The notes under the pieces: generated by a model
Database searches by the model: none
What the model saw: only the letters and a program-made list of their open reading frames with translations
Told to the model about the DNA's origin: nothing
Made by a program: the position numbers and the translations under genes
Assembly: GCA_002368645.1 (NCBI GenBank)
Contig: DFEE01000019.1
Location: forward strand, 1,422 to 20,319
Source of the DNA: Bacteroidales bacterium UBA3810
GTDB lineage: Bacteria; Bacteroidota; Bacteroidia; Bacteroidales; Paludibacteraceae
Length of the DNA: 18,898 nucleotides
Direction of reading: 5' to 3'
Part shown: positions 1 to 7,444 of the stretch, one piece after another
Position numbering within the stretch: position 1 is the stretch's first letter
Layout: each line of letters opens with the position of its first letter

Positions 1-1133
1 TCTGAGTAAACCTCGAAATCGTAGCAAATAGCCGCAGTGAAGGACATATCGCCTCCGGAGAGTCGCAAGATACGGTAGGGCAGCTCTAACTTCTGCAGGA
101 GTGACTCTACATGGGCTAACATCTCTTTATGCGAAGCATCCGAGTGCGCCGGCGTGTCGATGCGGACAATCTCTATTTTGGAGAACTCATGGAGGCGGTT
201 TAAGCCGCGCACATCCTTACCATATGAACCGGCTTCGCGACGGAAACACTCCGTATAGGCACAGTTCTTAATCGGCAGGTCTTTCTCGTCTATGATTTCA
301 TCCCGGTAGAGATTAGTCACGGGCACTTCCGCCGTCGGAATGAGGTAGAGGTCATCCACTTCGCAGTGGTACATCTGCCCCTCTTTATCGGGGAGTTGCC
401 CTGTTCCGTAACCGGAAGCTTGGTTAACTACAGTAGGCGGCATAATCTCGGTATAACCGGCTTTGCCTGCCTCGGCGAGGAAGAAGTTGATGAGCGCGCG
501 TTGCAGGCGTGCTCCTTGTCCGATATAAACGGGGAAACCTGCTCCGCTAATCTTCACACCAAGGTCAAAATCAATGAGGTTGTACTTTTTGGCGAGTTCC
601 CAGTGTGGTAACTTGGCAAACGCGGGTTGGGGATTTTCCTCTTCGGGCCAATCCTTGAGTGCGATAGCCGCACCGTCTTGGCTGAACGCCTTTTCGGCGG
701 GCTGGTCTAATGCCTTCAAGCCTTCGCCAAAAGCCCATCCTCCGACTTTAACGGCTAAGTTATCTTCCGCCGAAGCGCCTTCCGGTACGAGCGCATAGGG
801 AACATTGGGGATAGTGAGCAGTAGGGAGGTCAGACGCTCCTCGGCTGCTGCCATCTCGGCTTCAAAAGTCTTGATGTCCTCTTTGAGTTTAGCGGTCTGC
901 GCTTTAACTTGTTCAGCCTCATCGCGTTGTCCTTTCGCCATCAAGGCACCGATTGATTTACTGAGTTGGTTGAGTTGTGCCGAAGCGGCATCTTTGCGCT
1001 GCTGTGCAGCTTTGCGCTCACCATCTATAGCAATAACGCTCTCGATAGTGTCGTGAGCGTTATTGAAATGTTTCTTCTCTAATCCTGCGATAACGCCTTG
1101 TTTATCGTCGTAGATTTGTTTGAGTGTTAACAT
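1..1133 (-). CDS. serS: Seryl-tRNA synthetase (3' end outside window)
   Basis: This enzyme charges tRNA-Ser with serine in the cytoplasm, using ATP. About 377 codons are present, read from the ATG at 1131-1133; the C-terminal end lies beyond base 1. The N-terminal ~110 residues form the long charged helical arm typical of SerRS, with a Lys/Glu/Ala-rich coiled coil encoded around 830-1080. The catalytic part shows class II synthetase features: TAEVPVTN, the motif-2 stretch ECFRREAGSYGKDVRGLNR and the segment FSKIEIV after it, which are strong SerRS signatures. It lies 12 bases downstream of rpmA on the same strand and is probably co-transcribed with rplU and rpmA, an order common in Bacteroidales. 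Identification is secure; only the 3' end is missing. Confidence 0.97.
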   Translation of the reverse strand, partial: MLTLKQIYDDKQGVIAGLEKKHFNNAHDTIESVIAIDGERKAAQQRKDAASAQLNQLSKSIGALMAKGQRDEAEQVKAQTAKLKEDIKTFEAEMAAAEERLTSLLLTIPNVPYALVPEGASAEDNLAVKVGGWAFGEGLKALDQPAEKAFSQDGAAIALKDWPEEENPQPAFAKLPHWELAKKYNLIDFDLGVKISGAGFPVYIGQGARLQRALINFFLAEAGKAGYTEIMPPTVVNQASGYGTGQLPDKEGQMYHCEVDDLYLIPTAEVPVTNLYRDEIIDEKDLPIKNCAYTECFRREAGSYGKDVRGLNRLHEFSKIEIVRIDTPAHSDASHKEMLAHVESLLQKLELPYRILRLSGGDMSFTAAICYDFEVYS

Positions 1134-1145
1134 AGGGTCTTTTGT

Positions 1146-1409
1146 TTAAGCTTCCGCTATGGGTTCAATCGAAACATAGGATTTGTCATTGCGCTTGCGT
1201 GTGAAGCGTACAACACCGGTCTTGAGGGCATAGAGTGTATGGTCGCTACCCATGCCGATATTTTGACCCGGGTTATGTACAGTACCGCGTTGACGTACGA
1301 TGATGTTACCGGCTTTGGCAATTTCTCCACCAAAAATTTTGACGCCTAATCGTTTGCTTTCTGATTCACGGCCGTTCTTAGAACTACCGACACCTTTCTT
1401 ATGTGCCAT
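1146..1409 (-). CDS. rpmA: 50S ribosomal protein L27
   Basis: L27 is a component of the large ribosomal subunit near the peptidyl-transferase centre. The 87-residue product starts MAHKKGVGSSKNGRESESKR and carries the conserved GGEIAKAGNIIVRQRGT and NIGMGSDHTLYAL blocks, so length and sequence match the family throughout. The protein begins directly with the MAHKKG form, without the cleavable N-terminal extension found in many Firmicutes L27 proteins. It sits 18 bases after rplU and 12 bases before serS, in one minus-strand unit. No separate promoter is visible in these short gaps, so it is probably expressed from the rplU promoter. Confidence 0.98.
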   Translation of the reverse strand: MAHKKGVGSSKNGRESESKRLGVKIFGGEIAKAGNIIVRQRGTVHNPGQNIGMGSDHTLYALKTGVVRFTRKRNDKSYVSIEPIAEA

Positions 1410-1427
1410 AATTGATTCCTTTCTTTT

Positions 1428-1742
1428 TTAGAGAACGATCTCTTTTACGATTACGTTAGTCAAGTCTTGGCGATGACCATTCAGTTTCTTATACCCTTTG
1501 CGACGCTTTTTGTGGAAGACCAAGATCTTCTCAGCACGACATTCGTTGTCAAGCACTTCGCAGATTACTTTAGCACCTTTTACGGTGGGTGCTCCTACCT
1601 TAAATTTGCCTTCGTTTTCAACGAACAGGACTTTGTCAAATTCCACTGTGGCTCCTTTTTCAGTCTCCATGCGGTGGATGAACAGCTTCTTACCGGCTTC
1701 AACCTTAAATTGCTGTCCTTGCATTTCTACAATTGCGTACAT
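1428..1742 (-). CDS. rplU: 50S ribosomal protein L21
   Basis: L21 binds 23S rRNA in the large ribosomal subunit. The 104-residue protein starts MYAIVEMQGQQFKVEAG, the classic L21 N-terminus, and has the C-terminal KKRRKGYKKLNGHRQ basic block that contacts rRNA; length is normal for the family. It is the first gene of the rplU-rpmA-serS unit. A promoter matching the Bacteroidota pattern lies at 1861-1892, giving a leader of about 110 bases. That leader could carry autoregulatory structure, as for some other ribosomal-protein leaders, but I could not establish a defined fold by eye. Confidence 0.98.
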   Translation of the reverse strand: MYAIVEMQGQQFKVEAGKKLFIHRMETEKGATVEFDKVLFVENEGKFKVGAPTVKGAKVICEVLDNECRAEKILVFHKKRRKGYKKLNGHRQDLTNVIVKEIVL

Positions 1743-1860
1743 TATACTACAGTTGTTTAATGGTTAGGGCGGTGAGGCGACTACGATTATGTGCGCTGCT
1801 GTCAGAGACTCATACGCGGCTACGCAGTACTTATTCTGGCCTATTCCGCAAAAAAGCGTG

Positions 1861-1892
1861 CAAAAGTACTACATTTTTTTGGAACATGCAAA
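1861..1892 (-). promoter_or_regulatory. Promoter of the rplU-rpmA-serS unit
   Basis: On the minus strand the -7 element TACTTTTG (1861-1868) and the -33 element TTTG (1889-1892) are separated by exactly 20 bases, the spacing known for the primary sigma factor of Bacteroidota. Transcription should start near 1854-1856, leaving a leader of about 110 bases before rplU. The promoter is arranged back to back with the rightward promoter at 1928-1959. Confidence 0.75.
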
Positions 1893-1927
1893 TTTTTTTT
1901 CAATTTTTCGACAAAAACTAAGTTTTT

Positions 1928-1959
1928 TTTGAATGTTTCGGATTTTTTTTGTATTTTTG
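1928..1959 (+). promoter_or_regulatory. Promoter for the small membrane protein gene (and probably tdh-era)
   Basis: TTTG (1928-1931), a 20-base spacer and TATTTTTG (1952-1959) fit the Bacteroidota consensus. The expected start site is about 1964-1966, only two to four bases before the ATG at 1968, so the mRNA would be leaderless or nearly so. No other convincing rightward promoter was seen before tdh, so this one may also drive tdh and era. Confidence 0.7.
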
Positions 1960-1967
1960 CAGGCGAT

Positions 1968-2120
1968 ATGAACGGAAAATCGAAAATTTTGCTTATTATC
2001 GGGTTTTTTGTGCTCGCAGCGGGAGCGGCGATGACTTTTTTCGAAGCAACGAAGGACTTTGCTAACTATGTCCTTATTGCCGGAGCCCTCGTTGTGATTG
2101 TTAGGGGATTTAGCCATTAA
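1968..2120 (+). CDS. Small two-helix membrane protein, 50 aa, function unknown
   Basis: The predicted product has 50 residues: a basic start (MNGKSK), a first hydrophobic helix (about residues 7-24), a short charged turn (FFEATKDF) and a second hydrophobic helix (about 33-46). This suggests a helical hairpin in the inner membrane. I do not recognise the family. The reading frame is open further upstream, but the promoter at 1928-1959 lies inside that extension, so the ATG at 1968 is the only sensible start. It precedes tdh by 58 bases on the same strand and may be co-transcribed with it. Its reality rests on the well-placed promoter and the tidy two-helix pattern. Confidence 0.6.
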   Translation: MNGKSKILLIIGFFVLAAGAAMTFFEATKDFANYVLIAGALVVIVRGFSH

Positions 2121-2178
2121 ATGGTTACCGGGTTGCCGGGGCGCCCGAAAAAAAGTAAATGACAAAATCGTAAATACT

Positions 2179-3207
2179 ATGAAGGCTCTTGTTAAACGCT
2201 ATGCTGCACCGGGTATTTGGTTAGAAGATGTGCCTATGCCCGAGGTGAGGGTCAATGATGTCCTCATCAAAGTGAAGAAAGCTGCCATTTGCGGCACTGA
2301 TTTGCACATGTATAAGTGGGACGAATGGTCTCAAACGCACTGCGTCCCACCTTACACCATGGGGCATGAGTTTGTCGGTGAGGTGGTGGAGATAGGCGCC
2401 GGTGTGACTTCAGTCGCAATCGGTGAGCGTGTCACCGCCGAGGGTCATATCGTCTGCGGACATTGCCGCAACTGCCGTCGCGGGATGGGGCATGTCTGTA
2501 TCAATTCCAAATCGGTCGGTATCTTTGGTAAGGACGGTGCTTTCGCTGAATATGTGGCTATTCCCGAGTCTAATATTGTACACCTTCGTTCGGAAATACC
2601 CGATGATTTTGCCGCCATTATGGACCCGTTCGGTAATGCAACCCATACGGCACTTAGTTTTCCGCTCTTGGGTGAAGATGTGCTCATTACCGGTGCCGGT
2701 CTTATCGGTACTATGGCGGCGGGAGTTTGTCGCTTTGCCGGAGCTAAACATATAGTCGTCACCGACCTTAATCCCTTGCGATTGGAGATTGCCAAGAAGA
2801 TGGGTGCTACTATTACCGTTAATGAAGCCGCCGGCGAAACGATTGACGGCGCGATGCGTGAATTAGGTATTCAGGGCTTTGATGTCGGACTGGAAATGTC
2901 CGGTGCGCCCTCCGCCTTCAACGAAATGGTCGCACATATGTACAAAGGGTCTAATATCGCCCAATTGGGCATTCTGCCGCATAACACGCAGGTCAACTGG
3001 TCGGATGTTATCTTCAATGCCCTGACTATCAAAGGCGTGACGGGCAGACGGATGTGGGAGACCTGGTATCAGATGGAGCAAATGCTCCTCGGCGGATTGG
3101 ATCTCAGTCCCGTTATAACACACCATTTCCCCTTTGAGGAGTTCCAAAAAGGCTTTGATGTGATGTGTGCGGGGCAGTGTGGTAAAGTAATTCTCGAAAT
3201 AGCATGA
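2179..3207 (+). CDS. tdh: L-threonine 3-dehydrogenase, zinc-dependent
   Basis: This cytoplasmic enzyme oxidises L-threonine to 2-amino-3-oxobutyrate with NAD+, the first step of threonine breakdown to glycine and acetyl-CoA. The 342-residue protein is a medium-chain dehydrogenase close in length and sequence to E. coli Tdh. Visible residues include catalytic-zinc ligands Cys38 (AICGTDLH) and His63-Glu64 (GHEFVGE), structural-zinc cysteines 93, 96, 99 and 107, the segment DPFGNATHTALS, and the NAD-binding motif GAGLIG at 172-177. The start at 2179 (MKALVKRY) is chosen because it matches the family N-terminus; the frame stays open 27 codons further upstream without similarity. The partner gene kbl (2-amino-3-ketobutyrate CoA ligase) is not in this window. 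The stop overlaps the era start as ATGA. Confidence 0.93.
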   Translation: MKALVKRYAAPGIWLEDVPMPEVRVNDVLIKVKKAAICGTDLHMYKWDEWSQTHCVPPYTMGHEFVGEVVEIGAGVTSVAIGERVTAEGHIVCGHCRNCRRGMGHVCINSKSVGIFGKDGAFAEYVAIPESNIVHLRSEIPDDFAAIMDPFGNATHTALSFPLLGEDVLITGAGLIGTMAAGVCRFAGAKHIVVTDLNPLRLEIAKKMGATITVNEAAGETIDGAMRELGIQGFDVGLEMSGAPSAFNEMVAHMYKGSNIAQLGILPHNTQVNWSDVIFNALTIKGVTGRRMWETWYQMEQMLLGGLDLSPVITHHFPFEEFQKGFDVMCAGQCGKVILEIA

Positions 3208-4112
3208 AAGCAGGCTTTGTCAATATAGTGGGAAACCCTAATGTCGGTAAATCCACCCTTATGAATGCTTTGGTCGGTGAGCGACTGTCCATCATCACGT
3301 CCAAGGCGCAGACTACTCGGCATCGTATCATGGGCATTGTTAACGGAGAAGACTTCCAGATTGTGTTCTCTGACACCCCCGGGGTATTGAAGCCCAATTA
3401 CAAACTGCAGGAGCAGATGCTGGAGTTTTCGCGCTCGGCACTCGTTGATGCAGACCTTCTTCTTTATGTCACAGATGTTCAAGACAATCCCGATAAAAAC
3501 GCCGATTTCTTGACTAAAGTCCAGCATATGGCTGCAGCCGGCAATAAGGTCATTGTCATCCTCAATAAAATCGACTTGACGACACAAGAGACGCTTGACT
3601 CGCTCGTTGCCTACTGGCATAAACTGCTCCCGGAGGCTGCTATTCACCCTATTTCTGCTAAGGAGCGTTTCGGACTTGATGAACTGCTTTCGGCGATTAA
3701 GAACGCCCTGCCGGAGGGACATCCCTTCTTCGATACCGACCAACTCACCGATAAACCCGAACGGTTCTTTGTGAACGAGATTATCCGCGAAAAGATTTTG
3801 CTCCTCTATGACAAAGAGATTCCGTATAGTGTTGAGGTAGAGGTAGAAGGATTCCATGATGAAGAACCTTCCGAGCAACACCCCAAGGGCTTAATCCGTA
3901 TCGAGGCAGTGATATATTGCGAGCGTGAGAGCCAGAAGGGAATTATCATCGGCAAAGCCGGTTCGGCGCTCAAACGCGTCGGCTCACTCGCCCGAGCCGA
4001 TATGGAGACGTTCTTTGATAAACCCGTTTTTTTACAGCTCTTTGTCAAAGTCGACAAGGACTGGCGCTCCAATAGTGCACGACTACGCCATTACGGCTAC
4101 GACCTACGCTAA
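3204..4112 (+). CDS. era: GTPase Era, 16S rRNA-binding ribosome assembly factor
   Basis: Era helps 30S subunit maturation by binding the 3' end of 16S rRNA. The 302-residue product has all G motifs: G1 GNPNVGKS (residues 10-17), the Era-typical switch SKAQTTRHRIMGI (33-45), G3 DTPG (57-60), G4 NKID (121-124) and G5 SAK (151-153). A C-terminal KH domain follows, with IIIGKAGSALKRVG as its GxxG region and the usual ending KVDKDWR. Length equals that of E. coli Era. The ATG overlaps the tdh stop by 4 bases, so translation is probably coupled. No terminator is visible in the 32 bases before the next gene. Confidence 0.97.
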   Translation: MKAGFVNIVGNPNVGKSTLMNALVGERLSIITSKAQTTRHRIMGIVNGEDFQIVFSDTPGVLKPNYKLQEQMLEFSRSALVDADLLLYVTDVQDNPDKNADFLTKVQHMAAAGNKVIVILNKIDLTTQETLDSLVAYWHKLLPEAAIHPISAKERFGLDELLSAIKNALPEGHPFFDTDQLTDKPERFFVNEIIREKILLLYDKEIPYSVEVEVEGFHDEEPSEQHPKGLIRIEAVIYCERESQKGIIIGKAGSALKRVGSLARADMETFFDKPVFLQLFVKVDKDWRSNSARLRHYGYDLR

Positions 4113-4144
4113 ATACCTTTTTTAACAACATATTTATAATATTT

Positions 4145-7100
4145 ATGAAGAAACTATTACTCTCTCTTAGCCTTGTGCTACTGAGTGTTTGGGTTAGTGC
4201 TACTCCGGCGACTTATTCTGTTTGGGACGGTAGCACCACTGAACCCTCTTTCTCCGCGCAAGTCTATGATGTATCAACGGCAAGCGAGTTGGCATGGCTC
4301 GCTGCCAACAACGATGCCATGAACGGTTACCCTAATTGCGTCATTCGACTTCATGCCAATATAGACCTGTCAGGGCGCGCATGGAAACCTTTAGGTACCG
4401 CTGCGAAGCCGTTTGCCGGAACATTGGATGGCCAGAACCACCTTATTAAAGGTCTGCGTATCGTACAAGGCAATAGTGCTGTCGGACTCATGGGAATGAT
4501 AGCCCCTACGGGAGTCGTTAGCCGAGTTGGTATAGCCGGCGGTAAGATTTTGGCGAATGGTAAACGTCAAGTGGGTGCCCTTGCGGGTGTCAATAACGGT
4601 ACCATTCAGTACAGTTGGTCTATGGCGGAAATAGCCATTGCGGGCACGCAAATCGGTGGCTTGGTCGGTGTTAATAACGGTACGATTAACTACTGCTATA
4701 ACGCCGGTTTGCTTCTCCAGGCGGTAGATACCATCGGCGGTTTGGCAGGTGTCAATAGCGGTACGATTAGCAATAGCTATAATACGGGTTATGCCCTTAA
4801 TGGCGGTGCTATAACCGGTCACGATGAGGGCGGACAGTATCAGAACTGCTACTATGACCGACATCTCTATTATCAGCCTGCGGTGATGATTGGTACTACG
4901 CCTGTTTTGACAGATATTCAGCCTATTGATGAGACTGCGCAGATGTTCGGTATCTTTAGTGGTGATAACCACTGGGTCACTTCTACCGACCGTTATCCGA
5001 TGCTGAGCGGTTTTGAGACCACGGACGCAGCTATTGTTTCGGCGAGCCCTGCTTTGATGGGAGGTACAGGGACCGCGGCGGAGCATGCGAATGATTTCCT
5101 GACTTCTTTTGAACTATGCGTTTCGGAAGGGGAAACATGGTCTCTTAAAGAGGGAACCGCCGATATGACCATCTCAGGCACTACCTGCACGATTCGCCGC
5201 AGCTGCGATGGCGGCCATGTACTTTTGGCTGCCGCAATCGGCGATGAGGAAAAAGTGATGTATTTCCGCCCCCGCCGATTAGAGGACTTCACGCCTGCAC
5301 GGATGACCCTTATTGAGGACGACTCGAAGTGGTGCAATCCGAGTTATTTTGTTATGCAGGAGATTTTCACGATGTCTCCGGCTCGCGGAGGTTGGGTTTA
5401 TGCCCCATACCAATACCGATTTGTAGTTGATTCCATTGATTTGGCTACTAATGACACCGTTCGCCTAAAGACTCTCTCGGAAGGTTCGTGGACTCAGTTG
5501 GAGACATGGTATGACACCGCGTATTATGAAACGACAGTTGCCGGTGCCTATATCCTGCGGCTTGAGAGCCGCGACGAGGGATGTCACACAGATTGGCAAA
5601 GCAACGGGCATTACTATTTCGAAGTTTCCGAGCAGTTTGATGGCGGCGATATAGGAATTAAGGAAGATACGGTTTATGCCGAATCAGTCGCTATCAATGT
5701 GTCGAGCGTTGTAGATGCCTCAGGAGGAATCGGTGACATTGGCTACGTATGGTTGAAATATGACTTGCTGACCAATCGTGTTGATACTTTATGGGAGCAG
5801 CATTTTAAAGACCTTAGTTATACCCTTTCCGAGGCAGGAAAATATAGGTTTACTCGCGTGGCGTATGATGAAAAGTGTCAAACCGACAATGCTGGGCATC
5901 CGTTAGATTGGGGCTATTACTATATTTTACTGCGTGATCCCATTGATGCCGGTGATTTGATACGGCAATCAGAGTTAGAGACCTTATGTATCAATACGGA
6001 CGGTGATAATGACACCCTTTATGCTACTGCTCCGAGTGGGGGCTCAGGCGTTTATCAATACCGTTGGCTGGTGAATGGTGCGGTACTTTCCGGTGCCACG
6101 GAAGCCTATTTGCCCATTGCGGATATCCATATGGTTAACGGACAAACTTATACGATTATCCGCCAAGTGACAGATGACTATCGTTTGAGCACGTGGCAGA
6201 ATAGCGACTATTCCCAAACGATAACCGTCTCTGCCGGTTTCAGTACCGGTAGTATAGAGACCGGCACGCTGCCGCAGTACTGCGTGATGGGTGGAACGAC
6301 GCAGTCTATTACCGTTTCCATTGGCTCTACCGCCGATGCCGCCGGCGACGGGACACTGGAGTATGCCTGGTATAGGGCAGAAGAGGATGGCTCCAACCCT
6401 GTTGAGATAGCCACTACGGCATCGCTCAACGTGACCTTCCCCGCTACGGATATCGAGACAGGAAAGACGTATCGCTACTACAGAATGGTGCGAGACGCAG
6501 CTTGCGGTAGTTCATGGGTCGCTTCTACCGGTGTGATGTATCAGTACTATCGCGCCAATGACCACAAGGACTCGACCCTGACCATCTGTTCGACCTTATT
6601 CCCTTATAGGGTCTATTATCCAGACCCGACCGCAGGACCGTATTACCACCTGTTTACCAAAGAGGAATGCGGTATTCCTTATACCTTCTCCAATATATTG
6701 GCAGACCCGAATTGTTATCCGACCATGACCATCACGGTTGATAGCCTTGAAGCACCAGAGATTATGGTGGATACTGTCGCTAAACTCTGCCAAGATGCGG
6801 GAACGATAACCATTTATTACGAGGTAGTGAGCGGTAGCCCCGATTCCTTCTATATTGAATTATCGCCGAGTTTGACGCGCTATTTCGATAATAAGAACTA
6901 TGTGGCGGGCACGATGGAGCCGGTCGGTGCGGGCGAAACCGGTAAGATTGTCCTCACCAATGTTAACCGTATCGGTATGGGCACAAACTATATGTTCGTA
7001 CAAGTCGGAAACCGCCAAGACCACGCGGGCGAAGAGTCCTGCTTCAGCATGATGCACAAGATGAACCTTGAGTTCAACTTAGGCGGATATATTCACTCGA

Positions 7101-7444
7101 AGTACGACAAGGTGCTCTTTGTAGATAATGAACCGAACACTGCAGAGAGTCTGACCTTTGTCCGCTACCAGTGGTACAAGGATGGTGTACGCCTCGAAGG
7201 CGAGACCGGACAGTACTACCATGAGAACGGTGCTACACTGAGGGGAACCTATTATGCCGACCTCACAACTATTGAAAATGGCGTTGAGGTGACCTATCAG
7301 TCTTGCGATATCTATTTGCCTGTCGGCTCATCGGGAACACCGACACCACCGCGTGAACAGGCGCAGATGTACCTGCAAGACGCCCAAGTCGTCATTGAAT
7401 TAAACGGAGTTAAATACGATATTTACGGGAGGATACTGCAATGA
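4145..7444 (+). CDS. Large secreted surface protein with GLUG repeats and beta-sandwich-like segments
   Basis: The 1099-residue product starts with a clear signal peptide (MKKLLLSLSLVLLSVWVSA, cut near residue 19). Residues ~40-240 look like a right-handed beta-helix, with three GLUG-type repeats of 27 residues (GALAGVNNGTI, GGLVGVNNGTI, GGLAGVNSGTI) encoded at an exact 81-base period (4586, 4667, 4748). Residues ~330-1060 hold several diverged Tyr/Trp-rich units (DAGxxGDIGYVWLKY, SGVYQYRWLVNG, LTFVRYQWYKDG) that suggest Ig- or PKD-like sandwiches. After a PT-rich linker, the last ~25 residues (ending GVKYDIYGRILQ) resemble short C-terminal motifs of Bacteroidales surface proteins and may be a sorting signal, though no full T9SS domain is recognised. 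It overlaps the next gene by 4 bases. Role inferred: adhesin or surface-matrix protein. Confidence 0.8.
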   Translation: MKKLLLSLSLVLLSVWVSATPATYSVWDGSTTEPSFSAQVYDVSTASELAWLAANNDAMNGYPNCVIRLHANIDLSGRAWKPLGTAAKPFAGTLDGQNHLIKGLRIVQGNSAVGLMGMIAPTGVVSRVGIAGGKILANGKRQVGALAGVNNGTIQYSWSMAEIAIAGTQIGGLVGVNNGTINYCYNAGLLLQAVDTIGGLAGVNSGTISNSYNTGYALNGGAITGHDEGGQYQNCYYDRHLYYQPAVMIGTTPVLTDIQPIDETAQMFGIFSGDNHWVTSTDRYPMLSGFETTDAAIVSASPALMGGTGTAAEHANDFLTSFELCVSEGETWSLKEGTADMTISGTTCTIRRSCDGGHVLLAAAIGDEEKVMYFRPRRLEDFTPARMTLIEDDSKWCNPSYFVMQEIFTMSPARGGWVYAPYQYRFVVDSIDLATNDTVRLKTLSEGSWTQLETWYDTAYYETTVAGAYILRLESRDEGCHTDWQSNGHYYFEVSEQFDGGDIGIKEDTVYAESVAINVSSVVDASGGIGDIGYVWLKYDLLTNRVDTLWEQHFKDLSYTLSEAGKYRFTRVAYDEKCQTDNAGHPLDWGYYYILLRDPIDAGDLIRQSELETLCINTDGDNDTLYATAPSGGSGVYQYRWLVNGAVLSGATEAYLPIADIHMVNGQTYTIIRQVTDDYRLSTWQNSDYSQTITVSAGFSTGSIETGTLPQYCVMGGTTQSITVSIGSTADAAGDGTLEYAWYRAEEDGSNPVEIATTASLNVTFPATDIETGKTYRYYRMVRDAACGSSWVASTGVMYQYYRANDHKDSTLTICSTLFPYRVYYPDPTAGPYYHLFTKEECGIPYTFSNILADPNCYPTMTITVDSLEAPEIMVDTVAKLCQDAGTITIYYEVVSGSPDSFYIELSPSLTRYFDNKNYVAGTMEPVGAGETGKIVLTNVNRIGMGTNYMFVQVGNRQDHAGEESCFSMMHKMNLEFNLGGYIHSKYDKVLFVDNEPNTAESLTFVRYQWYKDGVRLEGETGQYYHENGATLRGTYYADLTTIENGVEVTYQSCDIYLPVGSSGTPTPPREQAQMYLQDAQVVIELNGVKYDIYGRILQ
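4586..4790 (+). repeat. Three in-frame GLUG repeats (81-bp period)
   Basis: Three copies of a sequence close to GGTGTCAATAACGGTACGAT begin at 4586, 4667 and 4748, exactly 81 bases apart, each encoding a 27-residue turn with G-V-N-N/S-G-T-I. The even spacing and DNA similarity indicate tandem duplication inside the gene. Confidence 0.75.

Noticed and set aside
3069..3881. Long antisense open frame (270 codons) opposite tdh and era
   Set aside because: It lies opposite clearly identified genes, has no family features and is a by-product of their codon use.
4114..4121. TACCTTTT before the GLUG gene as a promoter -7 element
   Set aside because: It lacks the final G of TAnnTTTG and no TTTG lies 19-20 bases upstream, so it was not listed; the gene may be transcribed from upstream.
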